From contig CACYWX010000145.1 of NCBI GenBank assembly GCA_902778205.1, positions 1 to 7,570 on the forward strand: 7,570 nt of DNA, written 5' to 3'. The position numbers were made by a program, and so were the translations under genes. Of this stretch, positions 1-6,077 are shown piece by piece (the first letter of the stretch is position 1; each line of letters opens with the position of its first letter). The stretch comes from an uncultured Ruminococcus sp. (GTDB lineage Bacteria > Bacillota > Clostridia > Oscillospirales > CAG-272). A model generated the notes under the pieces. It saw only the letters and a list, made by a program, of their open reading frames with translations, was not told the DNA's origin and did no database searches.

Positions 1-467
1 TCGATCTCTACGAAAAGACAAAGCGGAACTTCCCCGAGATCCGTCCGGTCTCCCCTCCGGCGCAGGAGAGACTGACGGCGTTCTTTGTTGAGACAGCCCG
101 ACGGCACGGCATGACGGTGCGGCTCTGCTGCGAGGACCCGTCCCTGGCCCGGTTCGGCGCGGACGTGTCCGGATGCTTCAGCCGGTCCGTGGCGGAGCGC
201 GCGGCGGGATCGGCCCTGAATCCGCCGAGGACCGGGGGAGCGCGTCCCGCCTGTTCCTGTCTTTTGGGGAACGACATCGGCGCGTACAACACCTGCCCCC
301 ATCTGTGCCGGTACTGCTACGCCAACTGGGACCGGGAGACGGTGCTCCGGAACAGGGCCCGCCACGATCCCGCCTCCCCGTATCTCATCGGCGGACCGCA
401 GGACGGAGACGTGGTCACGGACGCGCGTCAGGTCTCCTGGCGGGACGCGCAGATGAGGATGTTTTAA
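1..467 (+). CDS. DUF1848 family protein, C-terminal part (5' end outside window)
   Basis: The reading frame is open from the window start (first full codon at base 3) to TAA at 465-467, giving the last 154 residues. The recognisable core is CSCLLGNDIGAYNTCPHLC followed by RYCYAN, with cysteines at visible residues 84, 86, 98, 102 and 105. C98-x3-C102-x2-C105 has the radical SAM [4Fe-4S] spacing. This cysteine cluster near the C-terminus is the hallmark of DUF1848, whose members are usually somewhat under 300 residues, so roughly the first half is missing. The tail DARQVSWRDAQMRMF is also typical of the family. The biochemical function of the family is not established; iron-sulfur cluster binding is inferred from the cysteine spacing. 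The gene converges on the minus-strand hydrolase unit. No other plus-strand gene follows closely. Confidence 0.9.
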   Translation, partial: DLYEKTKRNFPEIRPVSPPAQERLTAFFVETARRHGMTVRLCCEDPSLARFGADVSGCFSRSVAERAAGSALNPPRTGGARPACSCLLGNDIGAYNTCPHLCRYCYANWDRETVLRNRARHDPASPYLIGGPQDGDVVTDARQVSWRDAQMRMF

Positions 468-473
468 TATGAT

Positions 474-515
474 AAAAACCCTCCGTCATACCGGAGAACG
501 TCCGGCGGCGGAGGG
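474..515 (-). terminator. Rho-independent terminator of the hydrolase/79-aa operon
   Basis: Read on the minus strand, CCCTCCG (515-509) pairs with CGGAGGG (485-479), and a nested TCCGG/CCGGA pair (505-501 with 495-491) closes the interior. A run of five T follows (478-474). It lies 22 bases beyond the minus-strand stop codon. On the plus strand the same hairpin is followed only by ATGCTTTA, so it would serve the DUF1848 gene poorly. Confidence 0.75.
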
Positions 516-537
516 ATGCTTTATGGGAGAGGGGAGA

Positions 538-777
538 TCAGATCACGATCCATTCGTCGCCCCGGCGGAGAGCCTCGAATACACGGCGCAGCTCCTCCCG
601 GGCCTCGTCTATGGTGTCGAAATAAGCCAGGATGAAATCGTCCGCGCCGTCCCCGCCCATGAGGACGAAGCCGCCCCGGCCCATGCCCATGACGCCGGTT
701 TTCTCATCCTCCACGTAGAAGTGGGAGCAGGGAACCACCGCGCACTCCTCCTCCGCAAACACAAGAATGGTTTTCAT
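538..777 (-). CDS. Small protein of unknown function (79 aa), cotranscribed with hydrolase
   Basis: I do not recognise the family. The 79-residue product starts MKTILVFAEEE, is acidic, and has a glycine-rich centre (residues 31-46, GMGRGGFVLMGGDGAD). It ends in a probable amphipathic helix (DTIDEAREELRRVFEALRRG, 54-73) and a short terminal strand (EWIVI). There is no signal peptide or membrane segment, so it should be cytoplasmic. The coding call rests on an excellent Shine-Dalgarno AAAGGAGGA (plus-strand 786-794), eight bases before the ATG. That site overlaps the stop codon of the upstream hydrolase, so the two genes are probably translationally coupled. A terminator follows the stop. Coding reality is likely; function is unknown. 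Confidence 0.75.
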   Translation of the reverse strand: MKTILVFAEEECAVVPCSHFYVEDEKTGVMGMGRGGFVLMGGDGADDFILAYFDTIDEAREELRRVFEALRRGDEWIVI

Positions 778-792
778 CGGTCGGGTCCTCCT

Positions 793-1503
793 TTATGCAA
801 AGGTGCAAAGGATCGCCCGGTCATAGTCCTCCCACATGTCCCCGAGGTCGCAGTGACCGCGGTCCGGCACGGCCACATAGTCCACGGGCATCCGGGTCCG
901 GAGTGCCTCCACAAACCGGTCCGAGTGCATTTCCTTGTTCACGGCCCGGTCGGCGGTGCAGTGAAAAATCGTGTACGGGATGGCCGGCATCTCTCCCCGC
1001 TGGGCAAGGTGGAGGGGCGAAGATTTTCGGAGGGCTTCCTCCAGCGTGTCCTCATCACTCTGGCCGTAGGCGGCGTATAGCGTCCGGGGCAGATCGGGCC
1101 GCTCCGTGTAATGATAGGGCAGGTCGCAGACGGGACAGTTGGCGGCGGCGGCATCCGGCGTCACGGCGGCGTACCGGGCGTAGACCAGACAGCACAGCCC
1201 GCCCATGCTCCCGCCGGAGGACACCGTGGGCAGGGGACCGAACATCTCCTCAATGGCGGCCCGGATCTCGTCGGTCTCCCGGACGGCCATGGGATTCATC
1301 CAGTTCCAGGGGTCCAGATAGGGGACGCAGTACAGCACGCCCTCCCGGCCGAATTTCTCTCCGCGGGGGGAGTCCTCGCCGTACATGGTCATGCCGCCCA
1401 GTCCCATGAAGTCGAGGACCAGCCCACGGGGCTTCCCGGACAGGACCCGGTCGTTCAGATAGGCGAAGGAGCGGAGCGCGGAGGGCGTAATGACGGTTTT
1501 CAT
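793..1503 (-). CDS. Alpha/beta hydrolase, serine esterase/peptidase-like (236 aa)
   Basis: This is probably a cytoplasmic serine hydrolase of the alpha/beta fold, resembling prolyl-oligopeptidase-like esterases; the substrate cannot be told from sequence. The nucleophile elbow is SGGSMGGL with Ser99. The likely acid is Asp185 in HCTADRAVN, and the likely base is His217 in PDRGHCDLGDM, in the order expected for the fold. LVLDFMGLGG (28-37) fits the strand and oxyanion-loop region. I chose ATG at 1503 because GGAGGT lies five bases upstream. An in-frame ATG at 1521 lies only about six bases from the predicted transcription start, and an even longer frame to 1746 would run through the promoter. 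No signal peptide is visible. It is the first gene of a two-gene unit with the 79-aa protein, and it diverges from the ylxM-ffh operon. Confidence 0.88.
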   Translation of the reverse strand: MKTVITPSALRSFAYLNDRVLSGKPRGLVLDFMGLGGMTMYGEDSPRGEKFGREGVLYCVPYLDPWNWMNPMAVRETDEIRAAIEEMFGPLPTVSSGGSMGGLCCLVYARYAAVTPDAAAANCPVCDLPYHYTERPDLPRTLYAAYGQSDEDTLEEALRKSSPLHLAQRGEMPAIPYTIFHCTADRAVNKEMHSDRFVEALRTRMPVDYVAVPDRGHCDLGDMWEDYDRAILCTFA

Positions 1504-1533
1504 GGATACCTCCGATTGCATAGTGTTTTCCCC

Positions 1534-1563
1534 ACTATAGCACAAACCGGACCACTTTGTCAA
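1534..1563 (-). promoter_or_regulatory. SigA-type promoter for the hydrolase operon
   Basis: On the minus strand the -35 box is TTGACA (1563-1558) and the -10 box is TATAGT (1539-1534), with an 18-base spacer. Transcription should start near 1527, giving a leader of about 24 bases before the ATG at 1503. This supports that start over the longer in-frame alternatives. Confidence 0.75.
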
Positions 1564-1665
1564 GCGCGGCGCGGATGCCGGACCGTCAGATTGCACGAAA
1601 CGCGGGTCGGCGGACGCGGCGGATTGTCCAAATCGGGAAATTTGCCTTTTGTTCCGGAAAGCCGC

Positions 1666-1694
1666 TTGACAGACGGGACTGTGTCTGGTATAAT
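1666..1694 (+). promoter_or_regulatory. Strong SigA-type promoter for ylxM-ffh operon
   Basis: Perfect TTGACA (1666-1671) and TATAAT (1689-1694) are separated by exactly 17 bases, with an extended -10 TGG (1686-1688). The predicted start is near 1701, about 29 bases before ylxM. It stands back to back with the minus-strand hydrolase promoter, with roughly 100 bases between the two -35 boxes. Confidence 0.88.
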
Positions 1695-1729
1695 GTGTAA
1701 AGCAAATTACTTTACAGCATCGCGCGGTG

Positions 1730-2095
1730 ATGGACATACACGTCAAGGATATGCGCTTTCCCCTCCTGCTGGACGCCTACGGCGCTCTGCTGACGGAGCG
1801 GAAGCGGGAACTGCTCGATTATTACTACAACGAAGACTACTCCCTCTCCGAGATCGCGGAGCTCACCGGACTCTCGAGACAGGGGGTGCGGGACGGGATC
1901 CGGAAGGCGGAGGAGGAACTGCGTACCCTTGAGGACACGCTGTCCTTCGTCCGGTTCTCCGAGGGCGTCGCGGAGACTGCCGATCTGCTGCTCCGTCTTG
2001 CCGACCGAGCGGGACCCGGCGAGCTCGGCGACGGGATCCGGGACGCGGCGAAACGGCTCACCGATCTGCGGCAGTCCGACCCCGGCAAGGAGTAA
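1730..2095 (+). CDS. ylxM: YlxM-like helix-turn-helix protein, Ffh-associated
   Basis: This is a small helix-turn-helix protein of the YlxM (p13) family, encoded next to ffh across Bacillota and thought to act with the signal recognition particle. It has 121 residues. The N-terminal RFPLLLDAYGALLTERKREL matches the family's conserved opening. The sigma-factor-like HTH spans about 36-60 (YSLSEIAELTGLSRQGVRDG), followed by a charged, probably helical region (61-90). The start is uncertain. ATG at 1730 gives an N-terminus similar in length to Bacillus YlxM; GTG at 1727 is directly adjacent; an ATG at 1751 has AAGGA but almost no spacing. None has a good Shine-Dalgarno sequence. The gene is first in the operon, two bases separate it from ffh, and its last codons contain the ffh ribosome binding site. 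Confidence 0.9.
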   Translation: MDIHVKDMRFPLLLDAYGALLTERKRELLDYYYNEDYSLSEIAELTGLSRQGVRDGIRKAEEELRTLEDTLSFVRFSEGVAETADLLLRLADRAGPGELGDGIRDAAKRLTDLRQSDPGKE

Positions 2096-2097
2096 GC

Positions 2098-3438
2098 ATG
2101 TTTGATAATTTATCCGAAAAACTGGAAAACGCCTTCCGGAGATTCCGCAGCAAGGGCAAGCTCACCGAGGCGGACGTGCGGGACGGCATGCGCGAGGTCC
2201 AGCGGGCTCTGCTGGAGGCGGACGTCAACTACAAGGTCACCAAGGCCTTCGTGAAGACCGTCACGGAGAGGGCCGTGGGCAGCGAGGTGCTGGAAAGCCT
2301 CCTTCCCGGCCAGCAGGTGGTGAAGATCGTCCACGAGGAGCTGGTGAAGCTCATGGGCGAGACCAACAACAAGCTGGTCATCAGCCCGAAGCCGCCCACC
2401 GTCATCATGATGGTCGGTCTGCAGGGCACGGGCAAAACCACCCACGCGGCCAAGCTGGCGGGCATGTACCGGAAGCAGGGCAAGCGTCCTCTGCTGGTGG
2501 CCTGCGACGTGTACCGCCCCGCGGCCATCGATCAGCTGAAGGTCGTGGGCGCGTCGGTGGAGGTCCCCGTGTTTGACATGGGGCAGGCGGATCCCGTGGA
2601 AATCGCCCGGGCAGGCCTTGAGCACGCGAAGAAGCACGGCCACGACATGGTGTTCATCGACACCGCCGGCCGGCTCCAGATCGACGACGTGCTCATGGAG
2701 GAGCTGGAGAAGATCAAGGCGGAGACCGAGCCCACGGAGATCCTGCTGGTGGTGGACGCCATGACCGGACAGGCCGCCGTGGACGTGGCCCAGACCTTCA
2801 ACGAGCGGCTGGACATCACGGGTGTGGTGCTCTCCAAGCTGGACGGCGACACAAGAGGCGGCGCGGCCCTGGCTACCCGCTACGTCACCGGCAAGCCCAT
2901 CAAGTTTGTGGGCACCGGCGAGAAGATGGACGCCATCGAGCCCTTCTATCCGGACCGCATGGCCTCCCGGATCCTGGGCATGGGCGACGTGCTGACCCTC
3001 ATCGAGAAGGCCCAGCAGGCCATCGACGACAAGAAGGCCGCAGAGCTTGAGAAGAAGCTACGCGAGAACAACTTCACCCTGAACGACTATCTGGAGCAGT
3101 TCCGGCAGATCAAAAACATGGGGTCCCTGGAGCAGCTGGCGGGCATGATCCCCGGCCTGAAGCCCGGAGCCCTGAAGGACGCCAAGGTGGACGAGAAGGT
3201 CCTCTCCCATACGGAGGCCATTATCCTCTCCATGACGGAGTACGAGCGGGAGCACCCGGACGTCATCAACGGCAGCCGGAGACGGCGCATCGCCTCGGGA
3301 AGCGGCACCTCCGTGGAGGAGGTCAACCGCCTCATGAAGCAGTACGACCAGATGAACAAGATGATCAAGCAGCTCACCGGCCAGTTCGGAGGGAAGCGCG
3401 GCAAGAAAAGGATGAAAATTCCGTTCCCCATGGGCTGA
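2098..3438 (+). CDS. ffh: Signal recognition particle protein Ffh (SRP54 GTPase)
   Basis: Ffh binds signal sequences of nascent membrane and secreted proteins together with SRP RNA, and delivers ribosomes to the FtsY receptor. The 446 residues match the usual bacterial length. The N domain covers about 1-85. The G domain contains the P-loop GLQGTGKTT (107-115), DVYRPAAIDQL, the G3 motif DTAGR (188-192), the G4 motif SKLD (246-249) and the GTGEKMDAIEPF closing loop. The methionine-rich M domain follows from about 300, including NMGSLEQLAGMIPG and the RNA-binding stretch NGSRRRRIASGSGTSVEEVN. The end is basic (GGKRGKKRMK). AAGGAG at 2087-2092, inside ylxM, lies five bases before the ATG, so translation is probably coupled. 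No ftsY gene is next to it here. Confidence 0.98.
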   Translation: MFDNLSEKLENAFRRFRSKGKLTEADVRDGMREVQRALLEADVNYKVTKAFVKTVTERAVGSEVLESLLPGQQVVKIVHEELVKLMGETNNKLVISPKPPTVIMMVGLQGTGKTTHAAKLAGMYRKQGKRPLLVACDVYRPAAIDQLKVVGASVEVPVFDMGQADPVEIARAGLEHAKKHGHDMVFIDTAGRLQIDDVLMEELEKIKAETEPTEILLVVDAMTGQAAVDVAQTFNERLDITGVVLSKLDGDTRGGAALATRYVTGKPIKFVGTGEKMDAIEPFYPDRMASRILGMGDVLTLIEKAQQAIDDKKAAELEKKLRENNFTLNDYLEQFRQIKNMGSLEQLAGMIPGLKPGALKDAKVDEKVLSHTEAIILSMTEYEREHPDVINGSRRRRIASGSGTSVEEVNRLMKQYDQMNKMIKQLTGQFGGKRGKKRMKIPFPMG

Positions 3439-3445
3439 GACGAGC

Positions 3446-3463
3446 CCCGGGACGCGGGTTTTT
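3446..3463 (+). terminator. Possible weak terminator or attenuator between ffh and rpsP
   Basis: CCCG (3446-3449) and CGGG (3455-3458) can form a four-pair GC stem with a five-base loop, followed by five T. The stem is short, so at most partial termination or RNA processing is plausible. No clear promoter is visible between it and rpsP, so rpsP probably depends on read-through. Confidence 0.25.
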
Positions 3464-3509
3464 ATACATCAATTCTAAACATCAAAACACATTCCGGAGG
3501 AACAAGGAC

Positions 3510-3755
3510 ATGGTCAAGATCAGACTGAGAAGAATGGGCAAGAAGAAGGCTCCCTTTTACCGCATCGTGGTGGCGGATTCCCGTTATCCCCGCGACGGCC
3601 GGTTCATCGAGGAGCTGGGCTACTATGATCCCATGAAGGAGCCCGTCGACATCAAGGTTGACGCGGACAAGGCGAAGGATTGGCTGGCCAAGGGAGCTCA
3701 GCCCACCGAAACCGTGAAGTCCCTGCTGAAGAAGAGCGGCGTGATCGGAGAATAA
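3510..3755 (+). CDS. rpsP: 30S ribosomal protein S16
   Basis: S16 binds 16S rRNA early in assembly of the small ribosomal subunit. The 81-residue product has the family signature from its first residues (MVKIRLRRMGKKKAPFYRIV), then VADSRYPRDGRFIEELGYYDP, and the family's usual length. GGAGG at 3496-3500 lies nine bases before the ATG. It is 71 bases downstream of ffh and shares one base with the next start codon (TAATG at 3753-3757), the usual rpsP-khpA arrangement in Bacillota. Confidence 0.97.
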   Translation: MVKIRLRRMGKKKAPFYRIVVADSRYPRDGRFIEELGYYDPMKEPVDIKVDADKAKDWLAKGAQPTETVKSLLKKSGVIGE

Positions 3756-4018
3756 TGGACAACGCGCAGGTAAGCTACCGCGATATCGATATCGCGCTTC
3801 TGCTGGCCGATATGGCCCGCGCGATCGTGGACGAGCCTGACGCCGTAACGGTGACCGAAGAGGAAACCGCCGACGGTACCGTTCTCACTCTCAATGTGGC
3901 GGAAAACGACATGGGCATGATCATCGGCAAGCACGGCAAGATCGCCCGCGCCATCCGCACCGTGGCCAAAGCCGCCGCCAAGATCGCCGACAAGAAGATC
4001 ACGGTAGAAATCAAATAA
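3755..4018 (+). CDS. khpA: KH-domain RNA-binding protein KhpA (YlqC family)
   Basis: KhpA is a small RNA-binding protein that in other Bacillota pairs with KhpB and affects RNA stability and cell division. The 87-residue product carries a single KH domain with the diagnostic GxxG loop GKHG (58-61) in NDMGMIIGKHGKIARAIR, and ends in the strand KKITVEIK. I chose ATG at 3755 because it overlaps the rpsP stop by one base and GGAG lies just upstream. An in-frame start at 3680 would run deep into rpsP. The product is slightly longer than typical, with a short N-terminal extension. A terminator follows immediately, so it is the last gene of the operon. Confidence 0.95.
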   Translation: MDNAQVSYRDIDIALLLADMARAIVDEPDAVTVTEEETADGTVLTLNVAENDMGMIIGKHGKIARAIRTVAKAAAKIADKKITVEIK

Positions 4019-4022
4019 ACAG

Positions 4023-4055
4023 AAAGCTCCGGGGGTGTCGTTCCCCGGGCTTTTT
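4023..4055 (+). terminator. Rho-independent terminator after khpA
   Basis: AAAGC and CCGGGG (4023-4027 and 4029-4034) pair with CCCCGG (4043-4048) and GCTTT (4049-4053), with one bulged T at 4028 and an eight-base loop, ending in a run of five T (4051-4055). It starts five bases after the khpA stop and closes the ylxM-ffh-rpsP-khpA operon. Confidence 0.9.
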
Positions 4056-4086
4056 GCGTTTCCGGCGGATTTCGTCCTGAACACGC

Positions 4087-4115
4087 TTGACAGTCGCGTG
4101 AACGTGTGATATAAT
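4087..4115 (+). promoter_or_regulatory. Strong SigA-type promoter for the DUF1836/nfeD unit
   Basis: Perfect TTGACA (4087-4092) and TATAAT (4110-4115) are spaced by 17 bases, with an extended -10 TGA (4107-4109). The predicted start near 4122 leaves a short leader with AAGGAGG before the next gene. No other comparable promoter was seen between here and 6641. Confidence 0.88.
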
Positions 4116-4147
4116 ACATTCAAACCGAAGAGAAGGAGGATGCGCCC

Positions 4148-4798
4148 ATGAACAGCGGCGGTACGGAGGGGGAGAAGAGAATGCCCGCGGACCGGAGGGA
4201 GACGGTCTGTCTGCCGGGCACCGTGTTTCCCGTGGAGGACGTGGGCCGGGAGGGAGGCCGCGCGTTTTTCGACAAGGTCTTCTTTGTGTCGGACCACATC
4301 ATGCTGAGCCACATCCGGGAGATCACGGGACTGGACGCCATGGCCCTGCAGAATTGGGTCAAGCGGAAATGGGTCCCCAATCCGGAGAAGAAATACTACG
4401 GCCGGGAGCATCTGGCCCGGTTTCTCATCATCAATATGCTCAGAGATACCCTGCAGATCGCCCGGATCATGTACCTGCTCCGGTATCTCAACGGTATGGA
4501 GCCGGAGGACGCCGTGATCCCGGAGAGCGAGCTGTACCACTACGTCTGTCAGTGTATCGCTCTGCTGACCGAAGCCGCCCTGCCGTCCGCAGCCGACCTC
4601 GACCGCGCCATCGGGACGGCGACCGCGGATTTCGTTCCAAAGACGGCGGACGCGTCGAGAAGGCTCCGGGAGACGCTCCGGATCATGATCAACGCCTGCG
4701 CCGCCGCACGGCTCAAGGAAGCCGCCGACCGGGAGCTGGACGAAATCGGCGCGCCTCCGGATCCGAAGCTCGGCAGAGTGCTGAACGGCGGAAGGTAA
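4148..4798 (+). CDS. DUF1836 domain protein, putative HTH regulator
   Basis: This is a 216-residue cytoplasmic protein of the DUF1836 family, found mainly in Bacillota and generally regarded as MerR-like helix-turn-helix proteins; its targets are unknown. The domain is clear at about 47-116: SDHIMLSHIREITGLDAMALQNWVKRKWVPNP with WVKR at 70-73, then the wing-like KKYYGREHLARFLIINMLRDTLQI and LLRYLNG. The first 46 residues are a polar, probably flexible extension. The C-terminal 100 residues are mostly helical and alanine-rich. AAGGAGG at 4134-4140 lies seven bases before the ATG. It is first in its transcription unit, 30 bases before the NfeD-like gene, so autoregulation or control of the downstream membrane genes is possible but only inferred. 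Confidence 0.88.
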   Translation: MNSGGTEGEKRMPADRRETVCLPGTVFPVEDVGREGGRAFFDKVFFVSDHIMLSHIREITGLDAMALQNWVKRKWVPNPEKKYYGREHLARFLIINMLRDTLQIARIMYLLRYLNGMEPEDAVIPESELYHYVCQCIALLTEAALPSAADLDRAIGTATADFVPKTADASRRLRETLRIMINACAAARLKEAADRELDEIGAPPDPKLGRVLNGGR

Positions 4799-4828
4799 TC
4801 CGAATCCCGGATATTTTGGGAGGGAATT

Positions 4829-5431
4829 ATGATCAACTGGTGGAATTCATTGGACCTCGTGGGGCAGATCTTCGCCCTCATCGCCATTCCCGCCACCCTG
4901 GTGCTGGTGGTGCAGTCCGTTCTGCTGATCTTCGGAATCGGCGGAGGCGCGGACGGCATCGATCTGGACGGGGACGGCATTCCCGATACGCCCGGCTTCG
5001 AGGGAGACGGGGACGGAGGACTGGCGCTCTTCTCCCTCCGGGGCATCATGTCCCTGGCGGCCGTGGCCGGGTGGAGCGGACTGGTCATGCACGAGGCGGA
5101 AATGCCCCTGGGACTCACCGTCTTCCTCGCCGCCGCCTTCGGGTTCATTGTCATGGTGGCCATCGCCTGGTTCATGAAGCTGGCCACAAAGCTCCAGCAG
5201 AACGGAAATCTGGACATCGGCTACGCCATCGGCAAGGTTGGCACCGTCTATATCCCGATCCCGCCGAACATGACCGGCACCGGCAAGATCAACCTGACCA
5301 TCCAGGAGCGGTTCGTGGAGATCGACGCCAAGACCCCCTGCGGGCGAAAGCTCACGACAGGAGAGAGCGTGAAGATCACCGCCACCGATCCCGCGGGGAT
5401 GGTGGTTGTGGAGCCGCTGATGAAGGAGTGA
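4829..5431 (+). CDS. NfeD/YuaF-like membrane protein, flotillin partner
   Basis: This is a 200-residue membrane protein of the NfeD-like (YuaF-type) class, whose members partner flotillins in membrane microdomains. Predicted membrane segments lie at about 9-38, 68-88 and 94-116. The C-terminal part (about 131-198) has the beta-rich pattern of the NfeD OB-fold: GYAIGKVGTVYIPIPP, then GTGKINLTI, VEIDAKT, GESVKITATD and GMVVVEPL. Between the first two helices is a glycine- and aspartate-rich loop (40-64) containing DLDGDGIPD. GGGAGGG at 4818-4824 is four bases from the ATG. A flotillin gene lies downstream at 6998, which supports the assignment, but unusually two membrane genes stand between them. 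The link to membrane fluidity or envelope stress is known for relatives and inferred here. Confidence 0.85.
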   Translation: MINWWNSLDLVGQIFALIAIPATLVLVVQSVLLIFGIGGGADGIDLDGDGIPDTPGFEGDGDGGLALFSLRGIMSLAAVAGWSGLVMHEAEMPLGLTVFLAAAFGFIVMVAIAWFMKLATKLQQNGNLDIGYAIGKVGTVYIPIPPNMTGTGKINLTIQERFVEIDAKTPCGRKLTTGESVKITATDPAGMVVVEPLMKE

Positions 5432-5454
5432 AGAATTAAGAATGCAGAATTAAG
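5432..5454 (+). repeat. Two 9-bp AT-rich direct repeats at the start of a lower-GC segment
   Basis: AGAATTAAG occurs at 5432-5440 and again at 5446-5454, 14 bases apart, directly after the nfeD-like stop codon. The segment is markedly more AT-rich than the gene before it and sits exactly where base composition changes. It could be an insertion scar or a chance low-complexity spacer. Confidence 0.5.
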
Positions 5455-5480
5455 GACAGACAGTTGGAAAGGAGGTTCCG

Positions 5481-6038
5481 ATGAAACAGAAATCAGTCGG
5501 CGAGACGGTCGGACGGGCTGTCATCGGCATCGCGCTGGCCGATGTTATCTCGGCCTTGATCTATCTTTTCCTGAATGCCATTCTCAGGGCGGTTTTTTAC
5601 GGGGATAAATACGGCGACCGCAACTTTACCCCCGATTATACTCCCATCCTGATATGCCTGTTCATTATCTTCCAGCTCGCTTTCTGGATCAGCTACACAC
5701 GCAGAACCAGCGCCGATTTCAAGGTGATCCGAGAGGACAGGTTTTCATGGAAGGAAGATCTCAGGGAGACGATGACGGCTGAGGGCAGGGTACTGATGAT
5801 TGTGACGGCGGTTTTGGCCGTAATACTTGAAATCGCTTTCCTCTTCGAGAATGCCGCATCGGTGGCCGTAAGACACGCGCTGACTCCCATATTCTCCATT
5901 GCCGGGGTGACCGGGCTCGTCAATATCCCCGTCCTGCGCACCCTGATTGCTTATGGATTCACAGTCGCCGCGATGATCGCCCAGCTCGTCTGGCAGCACA
6001 GCCGGGACTTTAAAAAGTGGTCGAGGCCGCAGGGATGA
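5481..6038 (+). CDS. Multi-spanning membrane protein of unknown function (185 aa)
   Basis: I do not recognise the family. The 185-residue protein has about five hydrophobic segments, near 12-39, 54-72, 102-122, 132-150 and 153-172. A hydrophilic loop with clustered charges lies between the second and third (SYTRRTSADFKVIREDRFSW, 71-90), and the tail is basic and ends HSRDFKKWSRPQG. No catalytic motif is visible. The Shine-Dalgarno AAAGGAGG (5468-5475) lies five bases before the ATG, so the gene looks functional. Its DNA is less GC-rich than its neighbours: the 60 bases from 5581 hold 29 G/C, against 43 in the 60 bases from 5041. It probably belongs to the nfeD transcription unit and may have been gained by insertion. 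Tandem, possibly homologous, with the next gene. Confidence 0.8.
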   Translation: MKQKSVGETVGRAVIGIALADVISALIYLFLNAILRAVFYGDKYGDRNFTPDYTPILICLFIIFQLAFWISYTRRTSADFKVIREDRFSWKEDLRETMTAEGRVLMIVTAVLAVILEIAFLFENAASVAVRHALTPIFSIAGVTGLVNIPVLRTLIAYGFTVAAMIAQLVWQHSRDFKKWSRPQG

Positions 6039-6077
6039 TGGACATATTCCGGACATGACACAGAAAAGAGAATTGCC

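Noticed and set aside
469..1080. Plus-strand 203-codon open frame opposite the hydrolase unit
   Set aside because: It is antisense to two supported genes and to their terminator, with no recognisable product.
1626..1660. Inverted repeats CAAAT/ATTTG and TTCCGGAA upstream of the ylxM promoter
   Set aside because: Short matches expected by chance at this length; no second copy near the other promoters to suggest an operator.
1504..1746. N-terminal extension of the hydrolase to an upstream start
   Set aside because: The extension runs through the hydrolase promoter and the ylxM promoter, while ATG at 1503 has a proper Shine-Dalgarno sequence.
3680..3754. Upstream in-frame start for khpA
   Set aside because: It would overlap rpsP by 76 bases; the family length and the TAATG overlap support 3755.
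4798..4812. Small hairpin ATCCG/CGGAT followed by ATTTT between the DUF1836 and nfeD-like genes
   Set aside because: Five pairs with only two or three GC and an interrupted T-run are too weak to call a terminator.
4354..5439. Long open frame (361 codons) on the plus strand
   Set aside because: It overlaps both the DUF1836 and NfeD-like genes in another frame, and its product is an Arg/Gly/His-rich low-complexity string typical of GC-rich shadow frames.
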